Positions 21,550 to 33,408 are shown, numbered from the stretch's first letter. The stretch: DNA of 64,000 bases from Plantago ovata (GCA_028274465.1 CM051456.1:63288753-63352752); one strand, 5' to 3'. Program-made: numbers and translations. The notes: a model not told the origin generated them from the letters alone.

Positions 21550-21925
21550 GTGGACTATTAGAGAGAGTTTTACACACAAGTTCTGACAGACAATTTCAGA
21601 CACAATTATTCTACCCAGTTTTCTTAGAGAAAATAAAACTCCCCCCTCCTCCCTTAGCCTCACGCGCGCGCACCACCACCGGAGGGAATTGCCGCCCCGT
21701 CTTCATGATATACAGAGTATTGTAGATATCTTCGACTTCGACGAAGGAGAAGATACACCGGATTATTATGAAGACTTGGAAGCTGCTTTGGAAGTAAGGT
21801 TAGTCTTCTAATTGACTTGTTTATATATATATGACATATGCATAATCAATTAACCTGTATGTTAAGAAAATGTTTAAAATTCCGCTGCGTACCATAGGGG
21901 TAACTCTGACCATATTTTCTTTCAG

Positions 21926-21938
21926 TGGTATCGGAGCC
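21926..21938 (+). promoter_or_regulatory. C1 primer-binding site, initiator tRNA-Met
   Basis: TGGTATCGGAGCC one base after the LTR. It is complementary to the tRNA-iMet 3' end except for one substitution. Confidence 0.85.
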
Positions 21939-22111
21939 AGGTTAATTGATTACGTATATACGTATATATATTGTATGATTTTGTAGATATGTGGATGCAA
22001 TTGATTCTATGATAAATTCGATATTCAAAAGTTTTGTTTTTTATATAAATTTAGAATTTATATTTTTTCAAAAAAAAATAAAAAATTATATATATATATA
22101 TATAATTTTCG

Positions 22112-22440
22112 ACCGGGCCGCCTGCGCGACGCAGGCGGCGGCCGACGGCGCCTGCGGCCGCCGCCGCCTGCGTCCGCAGGCACCCGAGGCCTGCGGCACG
22201 CAGGCCCCGGGTGCCTGCGGCCGCAGGCGCTCGGGCGGCTGCGGCGCCTGACGCCGTGCCCGCGGCACGGGCGCCTAGCCGCGGGCGGCCTGCGGATGCA
22301 GGCGCCCGGCGCCTGCACCCCGAGGCTCCGGTGCCCGCGTGCCGCGGGCGCCGGTCGCCCGGGGGCCGCGGCGCCGGTACCCGCGTGCCGCGGGCGCAGG
22401 GCGCCCGGGGCCGCGGGCACCAGGGGGACGGGAGGTCCCG
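22112..22440 (+). repeat. C1 leader array of GC-rich hairpins (GCCTGCG...CGCAGGC)
   Basis: A block of about 330 bases of very high GC sits between AT-only flanks. It is built from hairpins such as 22118-22138 (loop CGA), 22166-22181 (TC), 22189-22205 (GCA), 22213-22228 (GC), 22254-22270 (CGC), 22333-22349 (TGC) and 22380-22394 (TGC). Arms are GCCTGCG/CGCAGGC or GCCCGCG/CGCGGGC. Long ORFs on both strands are a by-product of composition. Confidence 0.85.
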
Positions 22441-22941
22441 TCCCACGTTTAAAAAAAATTATATATATTTTCGGGTTGGACCCAAAATCGAATTTTGAAA
22501 GTTTTGAGGATTGAAATTTTATATTTGGAATATAAATACGATTTAATTGTAATTATTTTAAACTAGAGGCGTTAAATTTAATTAGTATAAAGTTAAAGGG
22601 CTTATTTGTAATTTATCAATTTATTGTTTATTACAAATTTGTCCTTCTACTTTTGAATTTTAGATTTAACACCTCTAAGGTTTTTAAAATTACAATTAAG
22701 TCCTTTGGGTTTTCGAAAATTTCTACTTGGTCAATAGAATTTTCGAATATTCAATCTAGTCCAAATTTTCAATTATTTCATAGAGATTATAAGAATGGGA
22801 TTATAATTTTTATAATGAAATTATGAAGTCATTTGTCATCCACATAGGCTACTACTTGTTTCATATGCTCTATATGCTATTGTTTGACAATGCATGTTTA
22901 AACACCATGTATTTTACATTCCGTTCGACCGCTATGCATGC

Positions 22942-23092
22942 GAGGGTAGGCGGCGCCCTCTTATATGTCGGACCGCGTATTTATGTATGGGTAGGCGGCA
23001 CCCATTATCTGCTTGACCGCGTTTAGAACTAGAATGGATAGGCGACATCCATTACGTGTAGACCGTCCATGCATGATGGGTAGGCGGCGCCC
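22942..23092 (+). repeat. C1 leader: four ~45-bp repeats forming hairpins with constant loop
   Basis: Arms GAGGG/CCCTC (22942-22960), ATGGGT/ACCCAT (22987-23005), AATGGAT/ATCCATT (23033-23053) and GGG/CCC (23078-23092). The loop is AGGCGGC or AGGCGAC throughout. Each is followed by GACCG. C2 and C3 keep the array on the minus strand. Confidence 0.8.
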
Positions 23093-23663
23093 TTATTTGT
23101 TTGTAGATGACTGATAACAACCCTCAAGCTACAAGCCCCAACTAATATAAGTACAGAAATATATATATGTATGTATTTCTGAGATGATTTCCATAGGGTG
23201 CTTTAATTCTGAACTTTCATTGCGTTTTCTTGTATTGGCGACCTCGTTTTACAAGACTCGCAGTAATCGTCGGATTAGAGTAAGCCTATGGTTATGACTT
23301 ACTGCATATTGTATCTAGCGACCTCGATAGGTACAATATAGGGCATCGGGTTAAATTAGATTTAACAACCAAGAGTTGCGTGACGCAATTGGATAGTCTT
23401 TCTAGTCCTACCGGTCATATTATGCTATGCGACCAGCCCCCTTTGGAGTATGGTATAATATGGATTTGGATATTGGCCACTACGGTAACTTGTTGGACAT
23501 TACCCGTATGTTTGTTGTGGGGGCAAGCATATGTGAAAATAGTGGGAGATAAACAGCTAAAGGACCTTGTTGTTTAGTTATGTTGACTGTGTATTTAGAA
23601 ATAATATTTCAATAATTTATTTATTGCTTTCGTTCTATATTATTTCTCCTTAGGATATTAGAT

Positions 23664-25653
23664 ATGGCGAGTATCTCGCTCCGTGCTGTCTTGGAGAAGC
23701 AAATTTTAACCGGACCAAACTTCCTAGATTGGATCAGGAATATACGTTAGGTGCTGAGGTACGAAAAGATTGAGTACGTCTTGGACGAGGTCATTCCCGT
23801 GTGCCCCGAAAATCAGACTGCCGATCAGGTTGCTGCTTGGAATCAAGCCAACAAGGCAAGGTCTGATAAGCATCTTGAGGATGCTAAGTCCGCGCAGTGT
23901 ATTATGCTGGCGGCAATGAGCAATGAGTTGCAGAGGCAACATGAAAGCATGTTGCCGTATGAGATGTTGAAACATCTTGAGTCGCTCTTTAAGGCGACAG
24001 CTAGAAGTGTTGAATTTGATTTGATCAAAGACATACACAGATGCAAGCTCAGTGAAGGAGGGAACATGTCTGAGCATGTTCTCAAAATGATTGGTCTCTT
24101 TGAAAAGCTTGCCGACGCCGGCGTTAAGCTAGAGAACAAGATCATGGTGATCTTTGTCCTTCAATCATTGCCGAGTTCGTATTCGCAGTTCATCATTAAT
24201 TACACGATGAATGCGAAGGACGTGACACTGCCTGAACTTCATAATCTGCTGAAGACATATGATCAAACTCTTCCTAAGAAGGAAAAGTCGATCATGCTTG
24301 TTGGGCAACCGTCTAACTCAAACCCGAAAAGCAAAGGTGCTAAGGGTAAGGGAAAGTCGGAAGCCAAGGCTAACACTTGGAGTGATAAGCCTAAGCGTCC
24401 GAATCAGAAAAGGAAGTTCAATAGAAGCGGAACGGTGCGCACAGATGAATGTCTTTTCTGTAAGCAGAAAGGACATTGGAAGAAAGATTGCCCTAAGCTT
24501 AGGGCAGATCAGGCCAAGAAGTCATCAGCTTCTGGCTCAGGTATGTTTGTTATTGAAATGAACATGACTACTTTTGATTCCAATGGTTGGGTATTAGATA
24601 CAGCCTGTGGCTCACACATTTGTAATAATGTGCAGGAGCTAACTGATCACAGGCTAGTCATGCGAGGTGAAATCGATTTGCATGTTGGGAACGACAATCC
24701 AGTTGAAGCCAAACGCGTTGGACGCAGCAAGATAGATTTACCTTCGGGACAATGTCTAGAACTTGATAATGTTTATTTTGTTCCATCCATTGTCAGAAAT
24801 ATTATTTCCATTCCATTGTTAAACAATATGGGTTTTTCCTTTCGATTTGCGAATAATACTTGTTATTTTTCATTAAATGATCAGTATTATGGAAAAGCTC
24901 GCTTGGTGAATGGTTTATATATTCTACAAAGTAGTCTACCTTTATTTCAAATACATAACAAACAACCGTCTTCAAGTAAGAAGAATAATCCATCTTATCT
25001 ATGGCATTGTCGGCTAGGCCATATCAATGAAACACGGATTCAAAGACTAAGGAAGTTGGACTACTTAGAACCATTTGATTTTGAATCATATGGTACATGT
25101 GAATCTTGTGTTAAGGGTAAGATGACGAACAAACCTTTTGTTGGACAAGGAGTTCGTACCACTCGCTGCTTAGAGCTCATACATACCGATGTATGTGGAC
25201 CGTTTAAAGTCCATGCGCGTGGGGGTTATCCTTACTTCGTTACCTTTAGTGACGATTTCTCAAGGTATGGATATATTTATCTTATGAAGAATAAATCCGA
25301 GACCTTTGGGAAATTCAAGGAGTTTAGGAATGAAGTCGAGAATGAATTGAACCTAATGATAGTCACTCTTCGATCAGATCGAGGAGGTGAATACCTTAGT
25401 GAAGAATTTATCGATTACTTGAAGGAAAATGGAATTCAATCGCAATGGACTCCTCCTGGAACACCACAGCTAAATGGTGTGTCTGAGAGGAGGAATCGAA
25501 CCCTGTTGGACATGGTAAGATCAATGATTGGAATCTCGACTCTTCCAAAGTATCTGTGGGGATATGCACTACAAACTGCAATCTACATTCTGAACCGTGT
25601 ACCATCTAAATCAGTGGAGAAAACTCCTTATGAGTTATGGAAGGGTAAGAAGC
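23664..25653 (+). pseudogene. pol: C1 gag-protease-integrase, truncated before RT
   Basis: ATG at 23664 (MASISLRAVLEK). A TAG at 23748-23750 breaks the N-terminus; the frame is then open to 25653. It carries a Copia gag (UBN2-like), a CCHC knuckle [14 protein letters not shown], a protease with LDTACGSH (an A replaces the usual S/G next to the active Asp-Thr) and an integrase zinc finger (HCRLGH ... CESC). The integrase core has [19 protein letters not shown] and [11 protein letters not shown]. It ends at WKGKKP where the deletion joins the LTR. RT and RNase H are absent, so it cannot replicate alone. Confidence 0.85.
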
Positions 25654-25919
25654 CTCACGCGCGCGCACCACCACCGGAGGGAATTGCCGCCCCGTCTTCT
25701 TGATATACAGAGTATTGTAGATATCTTCGACTTCGACGAAAGAGAAGATACACCGGATTATTACGAAGACTTGGAAGCTGCTTTGGAAGTAAGGTTAGTC
25801 TTCTAATTGATGTGTTTATATATATACGACATATGCATAATCAATTAACCTGTATGTTAAGAAAATTTTTAAAATTCCGCTGCGTACCCTAGGGGTAACT
25901 CTGACCATATTTTCTTACA
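25654..25919 (+). repeat. C1 3' LTR remnant (last 266 bases)
   Basis: It matches 21659-21924 and ends TTTTCTTACA before the CTTAG duplication. Confidence 0.9.
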
Positions 25920-25924
25920 CTTAG

Positions 25925-27232
25925 TACTTGTATCTAACTCACATTTATTTCAGGATGAACAAATGGAGGATGCTTCTCAAGCTCCTCAAGGAATGGAAAT
26001 TGTACCAGCACAAACAAGTGTGCAACATGAGCTTGCTGAAACTCAGCAGGTAATTCATGTTTCAGCTTTGGACTCTAAGACAATTATCCAAACCTCTCCT
26101 GATCTAAATATTATTCGTTTTCAGGCTATAAAGGAGACCACTGAAGTGGTGCACATCACTGAAGATCTACAAGTGAGTTCTGAGGAATTGCAACGAGTTT
26201 TTCTCTTTGCACATTACTCCGATGTTGCAATCCATGTCTAAGGGGGAAGATAAACAAAAGAGAACTACAAGAAAGAAAACCCCTCCTACTGTTGAAGCGC
26301 CAATGACCTTAGAACCTCTTGCTGAAAGAGAGCAAAGTTCTAAAAGACAAGCAGAAACTGAGATAAATTCAGCAAGTCCCAAAAAGAGAAAAACTGCTGC
26401 TGAAACTCAAGGATTTTGTCACACTGAAAGTCATCAAGCTCTGAATGAAGATGATGATGATGATGATGATGACAATCAGAAAATAGCTCAAGCCATAAGA
26501 GCTAGACCAATTACAGCCTTAACTCCGTCTGGCCATTCAAAGAATTTCTCTTCTGACCCAGGATCTTCAGCAAGAAATCAAGACAATGCAAAGTCAAGAA
26601 GAAGAAGGCAAAGACAGGAAGAAAAGAGGCTGGCCAGCATTGCTATTGGCTCCGGCATTGAATATACAAAGACCAGCAATGATGAAACCACTCAGAACGT
26701 GATCAGAAACGTTCATGGTTGTTGGATCTTAAAGCTGGAATATTTGCTGGTGAATGAGTTCTTTCCAACTGCCATATTGAACCAAATGTTCACTTGGATT
26801 GATCTCAAGGAAAAAAGGAACGAAAGGGCTGAGTCCCTACAAAGAAATATTGCTGGGAGATGGTTGAATCTAGAAGTCTCAATAAGAAGAACTGCAATTG
26901 GTAAGCATATAAGACAAGAACCTGAATTTATAAAACCAGTTGGCATTGCTTATTACTCTGACCCCGTGACCAAGAAAATAAAGAAGAGACTTGGATTGAT
27001 TCCTTATGAGTATTTCTATCTCACTGCTAAGGATCAAGAAGAAGATCTTCTCTAGCTAAGGAAGATTCATCCTAAAAGCATTTCAGATACACAGCTTCTC
27101 CATGCCAGCAATTGGGTCATGCATTTGTGGGTAACTCATTACATGGAAATGAATGCTGAAAAGCATCATCATTCTGCCTGCAAAAGTGCAAGAATTCTTC
27201 AACTACAAGTCCGTAGGCTACTTGAGAATTAA
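25925..27232 (+). pseudogene. B1 env-like third ORF, C-terminal part
   Basis: It resumes after C1 with DEQMEDASQ, then a deletion joins the equivalents of B2 60710 and 62353 and shifts frame. After that comes a basic and acidic low-complexity region (KRTTRKKTPP, poly-D). A more ordered C-terminal domain follows that B2 lacks (LEYLLVNEFFP, WIDLKEKRN, GRWLNLEVSIRRT, GLIPYEYFYL). A TAG in the context CTC-TAG-CTA (27053-27055) interrupts, but the frame stays open for about 58 more codons to TAA at 27230. Arg-rich RRRRQRQEEKR could bind nucleic acid. Function unknown. Confidence 0.6.
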
Positions 27233-27561
27233 GCAAAGGACTGTATTGAATTCACTGCACTTGTTGAGAAGAGTGTAAGAGATATTTTGAGAAAATCCTC
27301 TGAAAGAGCTTAACTCTCTGTAACAGCTCTGTTCAAGTTTTGTTTGCTGATTTTGTGTAGTTATCTATGATCATTCCTGTAAACTTACTGAAAGATAACT
27401 ATCAGCAATGAAGCTTTTGACTCTTATTGGTTTTTGATTATGCAATTTACTTATGCTTACTGTTTAATTATTCAAGTATGCTTGCATTAATCAACTGATT
27501 TACTCAACATCAGAAACCTCTAAAAGGGTAACAATTAATTTAGCCATGGATTGCTAACATC

Positions 27562-27576
27562 AAAAAAGGGGAAATT
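27562..27576 (+). promoter_or_regulatory. B1 polypurine tract
   Basis: AAAAAAGGGGAAATT lies directly before the LTR start TGTTAGGAAAC. B2 has lost the equivalent by deletion. Confidence 0.8.
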
Positions 27577-29134
27577 TGTTAGGAAACTTGTAATTTTGAT
27601 GAGCAATTAACCATGTTAAATTAAGGAAAGTCCAGTAACTAGTACTCTTAAGGTCCATAGGAATTTAGAATTTTAAGGACATTGTAAAAGAGGAACGTTT
27701 GCTGAAGACTTAGAGTAGGTTCTAGATAGGTTGGTTTTACCGCTTATGCTGTATCTTGTTTTCTGAAAAGAAATACAACCTATTGAAGAATTTGCTGATG
27801 ATGTACTTTGTTTACACAAACAAACTATTGAAGCATTTAGAACCGCTCAGAAACTTGAAGATTTCGAAGACTGAAGACTAGAAAATTTCTGAAGACTGGT
27901 ATCTACAAGGCACATGTTGCTCAGAAAGTGGAAACTTCAGCAACAACATTGCATAAGTGAAAATCTAAACGACAGAGTAGGTTGTGCTTGCTGAAACTGA
28001 GACTGACCACTTGCTGATGAACATTTGTGACCTCTTACTGAAAGTACTTGTATTTTGCGCTCCAATGTTACTGTTTAAATTTCATTCAAATGAGCATTAA
28101 ATGCAAAGCATGCACGCGAAGGACATGAAGACTAGAAGACAAACAAGGACGCTGCTGAAAGTACAAAAGCAAGATAGTGACAAAAGCCTCAGAATTTGAA
28201 ATTCAAACGGCTCCTTATTTCACTATAAATAGAGGTCATCCGGCAAAGAGTTGAAGTGTGTCAACAACGTGATCATACTCTCACTTGTGCTTAAACTCAC
28301 ATACTCTTCAAACACTCTTTACTGCCATTGATCCGTTCCAAGACTTAAAGCTTGAAAAAGCTACTTGTGAAGAAGTAGAACATACACGGCTAAGAAATTA
28401 GTTAATTGTTCTTTCTTTCGAACAAGAACAAGTCTTGACACCAGAAACTTTCAAACTTGTTTACTGCAAAGTACTCAAAGTTTTGTTTCTTAGATTACTT
28501 GTTGTAGCTGAATAAGTTATAATCAAGTTATCTCATCCCAAACCACTCTAACTGAAAATACACCCTTTCAGGGGTGATATTCAGGGGGAACTTAATCGAG
28601 CATAGTGTTGCTGATTAAAAGTACCAAGTTTGGTGGAGAACAAGGTTACGATCTCTAGTTAGGTTGGAAACAAAGCAAGTGTGCTTTGGTTTCTGTTTGG
28701 ATCGCACTAGATAGGTGTTGTAAGGAACCTCAATCTTATCTTAGTGGATTCAGTCCTAGAAAGGACAAATTGTATTAGTTGAGAGATTACGCCACTCTCA
28801 GATACCACTATAAAAGTGTTTGTGTGATTTACTTATTGTACTTAGTTTTCAGCAAAGCATATCTATCTGTACACAGTCACTCACTTCACTTGCTGAAACT
28901 ATAACTTACTGACTAAGCACTTATTGTATCAAAGACTTCCGCTCTCTGATTTTAAGTATCAGCAAACCTAGTTACTGAAGAGTAACTTGCGCTTCCTGAG
29001 AAAGTTAAGTATCAGCAAACTCATTACTGAAAAGTAATAAGTACTTGCTGAGAAAGTTTTTAAACGACGAAAGTTTAAAAAGACTATTCACCCCCCCCCC
29101 TCTAGTCTTTTCTTGTTGTTTAAAGGGACCAACA
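27577..29134 (+). repeat. LTR shared by B1 (3') and B2 (5')
   Basis: 1558 bases, starting TGTTAGGAAACTTG and ending GGACCAACA. A polypurine tract lies before it and an initiator-Met primer site after it, so one LTR serves two elements. It contains a TATA box (28224-28231), many TTGCTGA/TCAGCAA motifs and a run of C near 29090. No coding potential seen. Confidence 0.9.
28224..28231 (+). promoter_or_regulatory. B LTR TATA box
   Basis: TATAAATA followed by GAGG, repeated at 63306-63313 in the B2 3' LTR. A typical plant core promoter element. Confidence 0.6.
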
Positions 29135-29136
29135 AG

Positions 29137-29147
29137 TGGTATCAGAG
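29137..29147 (+). promoter_or_regulatory. B2 primer-binding site, initiator tRNA-Met
   Basis: TGGTATCAGAG lies two bases after the LTR end. Only about a dozen bases of B2 leader follow before C2 sequence begins near 29151. Confidence 0.85.
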
Positions 29148-29150
29148 TTG

Positions 29151-32100
29151 TACCATGCATGGATCTTTGTAATTTGCATACAGCAGTTGGCCTGGTTTTA
29201 GTAATAAAACCTTCCGGTTGTACCATATAGACCTCTTCCTCAAGGTTTCCATTGAGGAAGGCAGTCTTTACATCCATCTGCCAGATCTCATAATCATAGT
29301 AGGCAGCTATCGCAAGTAGACTTCGAATGGACATCAATTTTGCTACCGGTGAAAAGGTTTCATCGTAATCGATGCTATACCTTTGCGTGTAGCCTTTCGC
29401 CACAAGTCTAGCCTTGTGCGTTTGTACTTTGCCATCGGCATCTGTCTTTCGTTTAAAGACCCATTTGCACCCAATAGGTCTAACCGCTTGGGGCAAGTCT
29501 ACCATGTTCCAAACTTGGTTCAGGTACATGGAGTCCATTTCCAATTCCATGGCCTCTTGCCATTTGTCTGAGTCAATATCAATTATTGCCTCTTTGTAGG
29601 TCTCGGGATCTTCCCAATCTGATAAGCCGACATCAAGTTCACTGATGTCCTCTATCATAAAGCTTTGCTTCTGAGGTCCTTTTAGGATCCTCTTCGACCT
29701 ACGGAGCTCGACTGGTTCTGGTGCTTTTCTTTTCTAGCTTCGTGTAACACGAACATTATCAGTGGGCACTGATGCAGCTGGTCGCGCCACGCTACCCTGT
29801 TCCCTAGCGGGAGGCTGCTCTTGTGCAACTCGTTGCACTGTTTGATTGACAACGGGTTCTATTGGTGTGGTTTCAACTGTTGATCTAATCACAGGACGCC
29901 CACTGACTATGACATGCCTAGCAAGTGTCATATCATTACCCTTGTCTGCTTCGAAAGCTCCCACTGAACTTGAGTCCGAATCAGAAGATTTAAAGAACTC
30001 ATGTTCGCGCGTGTCAAAGTCTTGAATTTCTTCAAGTTCTATCATGTCATCTAACCTCTCTTCTTCGAGGTATTCTGCTTCTAAAAACTTGATGTTTCTA
30101 GATACTATCACCTTGTGATCTTCTGCATGATAGAATTCATAGCCTCTCGTCTAACGAGGATAGCCTATGAAATATACTTTGACACCCTTGGCATCTAACT
30201 TATCAGTGAGCATCAGTTTGACCATCGTAAGACAGCCCCAAGGTCTAAGATAGCCCAGTGAGGGCTTCTTTCCCTTCCATAACTCATAAGGAGTTTTCTC
30301 CACTGATTTAGATGGTACACGGTTCAGAATGTAGATTGCAGTTTGTAGTGCATATCCCCATGGATATTTTGGAAGAGTCGAGAATACAATCATTGATCTC
30401 ACCATGTCTAACATGGTTCGATTCCTTCTCTTAGACACACCATTTAACTGTGGTGTTCTAGGAGGAGTCCATTGCGATTGAATTCCATTTTCCTTCAAGT
30501 AGTCGATAAATTCTTCACTAAGTTATTCACCTCCTCGATCTGATCGAAGAGTGACTATCCTTAGGTTCAATTCATTCTCGACCTCATTCCTAAACTCCTT
30601 GAATTTCCAAAAGGTCTCGGATTTATTCTTCATAAGATAAATATATACATACCTTGAGAAATCGTCAGTAAAGGTAACGAAGTAAGGATAACCCCCACGC
30701 GCATGGACTTTAAAAGGCCCACATACATCGGTATGTATGAGCTCTAAGAAGCGAGTGGCACGAACACCTTGTCCAACAAAAGGTTTGTTCGTCATCTTAT
30801 CCTTAACACATTATTCGCATGTACCATATGATTCTAAATCAAATGGTTCTAAGTAGTCCAACTTCCTTAGTCTTTGAATCCGTGTTTCATTGATATGGTC
30901 TAGCCCACAATGCCATAGATAAGATGAATTATTCTTCCTACTTGAAGACGGTTGTTTGTTATGTATTTGAAATAAAGGTAGACTACTTTGCAATAATACT
31001 GGCCATTTAACGAAAAAATAACAAGTATTATTCGCCAAGCGAAAGGAAAAACCCAAATTGTCCAACAATGGAATGGAAATAATATTTCTGACAATGGATG
31101 GAACAAAATAAACGTTATTAAGTTCTAAATATTGTCCTGATGGTAAATTATCTTGCAGCGTCCACGCGTTTGGCTTCGACTGGATTGTCGTTCCCAACAT
31201 GCAAGTCGATTTCACCTTGCTTGACTAGCCTGTGTTCAATGGGCCCCTACACATTATTACAAATGTGCGAGCCACAGGCTGTATCTAATACCCAACAATT
31301 GGAGTCAAAAGTAGTCATGTTTATTTCAATAACAAACATACCTAAGCTAGAAGTCGGTGGCTTCTTAGCTTGATCTTCCCTTAGCTTAGGGCAATCATTA
31401 TTCCAATGCCCTTTCTGCTTACAGAAAAGACATTAATCTGTGTGTACCGTTCCGCTCCTCTTGAACTTCCTTTTCTGGTTCAGACGCTTAGGCCTATCAT
31501 TCGAAGTGTTAGCCTTGGCTCCCGACTTTCCCTTACCCTTAGCACCTTTGTTTCTCGGGTTTGGGTTAGACGGTTGCCCAACATACATGATCAACTTTTC
31601 CTTCTTAGGAAGAGTTTGATCATATGTCTTCAGTAGATTATGGAGTTCGGGCAGTGTTACGTCCTTCGCATTCATGGTGGTTAACGATGAACTGCGAATA
31701 CGAACTCGACGATGATTGAAGGACAAAGATCACCATGATCTTATTCTCATCTTGAGAACATGTTCCCTCCTTCATTGAGCTTGCATCTGTGTATCTCTTT
31801 GATCAAATCAAATTTAACACTTCTAGCTGTCGTCTCAAAGAGCGACTCAAGATGCTTTAGCATCTCATACGGCAGCATGGTATCATGTTGTCTCTGCAGC
31901 TAATTGCTCATTGCCGCCAGCATAATACACTGCGCGGATCTGGCATCCTCATGATGCTTATCAGACTTTGCCTTGTTGGCTTGATTCCAAATCAGCAACT
32001 TGATCGGCAGTCTGATTCTCGGGACACACGGGATTAGCCTCGTCCAAGACGTACTCAATCCTTTCGTAGCTCAACACCAAACATATATTCCTGATCCAAT

Positions 32101-32164
32101 CTAGGAAGTTTGGTCCGGTCAAAATTTGCTTCTCTAAGACAGCACGGAGCGAGATACTCGCCAT
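29151..32164 (-). pseudogene. pol: C2 gag-pol, broken, ends within RT
   Basis: ATG at 32164 (MASISLRAVLEK). A frameshift near 32000 gives QVADLESSQQ instead of [10 protein letters not shown]3 shares it, showing common origin. Further fragments: zinc-knuckle region, integrase ([16 protein letters not shown], then a stop where C1 has [12 protein letters not shown]), a linker rich in acidic residues, and RT up to QRSMHG. The frame then runs into B2 sequence. YVDD and RNase H are absent. Confidence 0.82.
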
Positions 32165-32719
32165 TTCGTTTTTCCGGGAGAAATAATATAGAACGAAAGT
32201 AATAAATCAACTATTGAAATATTATTTCTAAATACACAGTCAACATAACTAAACAACAATGTCCTTTAGCTGTTTAGATCCCACTATTTTCACATATGCT
32301 TGCCCCCAAACAAACATACGGGTAATGTCCAACAAGTTACCGTAGTGGCCAAGATCCAAATCTGTACTATGCTATACTCCAACGGGGGCTGGTCGCACAA
32401 CATAATATGACCGGTAGGACTATCCAATTGCGTCACACAACTCTTGGTTGTTAAATCTAATTTAACCCGATGCCCTACATATTGTACCTATCGAGGTCGC
32501 TAGATACAATATGCAGTAAGTCATAACCATAGGCTTACTCTAATCTGACGATCACTGCGAGTCTGTAAGACGAGGTCACCAATACAAGAAAACGCAATCA
32601 AAGTTCAGAATTAAAGCACCCTATGGAAAGCATCTCAGAAATACATACATATATATATTTCTGTACTTATATTGGTTGGGGATTGTCGCTTGAGGGTTGT
32701 TATCAGTCATCTACAAACA

Positions 32720-32900
32720 AATAAGGGCGCCGCCTACCCATCATGCATGAGCGGTCTACACGTAATGGATGCCGCCTATCCATTCTAGTTCTAAACGCGG
32801 TCAAGCACATAATGGGTGCCGCCTACCCATACATAAAATATGCGGTCCGACATATAAGAGGGCGTCGCCTACCCTCGCATGCATAGCGGTCGAACGGAAA
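32720..32900 (-). repeat. C2 leader hairpins with constant loop
   Basis: On the plus strand the loop reads GCCGCCT. Arms include AATGGAT/ATCCATT (32764-32784), ATGGGT/ACCCAT (32812-32830) and GAGGG/CCCTC (near 32859-32877). Same order, reversed, as in C1. Confidence 0.8.
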
Positions 32901-33408
32901 GTAAAATACTTGGTATTTAAACATGCATTGTCAAACAATAGCATATCGAGAAAACAAACAAGTAGTAGCCTATGTGGATGCCAAATGACTTCATAATTTC
33001 ATTATGAAAATTATAATCCCAAACTTATAATCTCTATGAAATAATTGAAAATTTGGACTAGATTGAAAAATCGAAAATTCTATTGACCAAGTAGTAATTT
33101 TCGAAAACCGGAAGGACTTAATTGTAATTTTTGAAACCTTAGAGGTGTTAAATCTAAAATTCAAAAGTAGAAGGACTAATTTGCAATAAACAATAAATTG
33201 ATAAATTATAAATAAGCCCTTTAACTTTATACTAATTAAATTTAACCCCTCTAGTTAAAAACAATTACAATTAAATCATTTTTATATTACAAATATAAAA
33301 ATCAATCCTCAAAATTTTCAAAATTCGATTTTGGGTCCAACCCGGCAAAATATATATATATTAAAATATGGGACGGAACCTAGTCCCGTCCCCTACCGTG
33401 TCTGCGGT

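Larger units (their letters stand above)
19937..21924 (+). repeat. C1 5' LTR
   Basis: It starts TGATAGTGTATATG and ends TTTTCTTTCA. It contains a cluster of AT palindromes (21043-21246), a CG-alternating run (about 21333-21348), a TATA box (21542-21549) and a second CG run (about 21662-21671). C2/C3 LTRs match it on the minus strand. Small ORFs here are not genes. Confidence 0.93.
19937..25919 (+). mobile_element. Element C1: Copia, internally deleted
   Basis: The 5' LTR (19937-21924), initiator tRNA-Met primer site, leader with two hairpin arrays, and gag-protease-integrase are followed by a direct jump into the last 266 bases of the 3' LTR (25654-25919). The junction shares AGCC between pol and LTR, and removes RT, RNase H and most of the 3' LTR. 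The target duplication is CTTAG (19932-19936 and 25920-25924). B2 shows the nearly empty site near 60451. Confidence 0.92.
15168..29134 (+). mobile_element. Element B1: SIRE-like Copia, 3' half, split by C1
   Basis: It begins inside the RT domain because A1 interrupts it; gag, protease and integrase lie left of A1 outside the window. It continues through RNase H, a hairpin array, an internal promoter-like region, a long env-like ORF (interrupted by C1 at 19937-25919), a polypurine tract and a 3' LTR at 27577-29134. SIRE/Maximus-like affinity rests on the env-like ORF after RNase H, the long spacer and the LTR end with a poly-C run. The 3' LTR is followed by a primer site, so it doubles as the B2 5' LTR. 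Confidence 0.85.

Noticed and set aside
22051..22514. Several long Ala/Arg/Pro-rich ORFs on both strands
   Set aside because: The GC island lacks stop codons by composition; the frames are open on both strands and not conserved in C2 or C3.
22942..23092. CRISPR-like direct repeats
   Set aside because: Only four imperfect units, with no unique spacers of constant length, in a retrotransposon leader that recurs in three copies.
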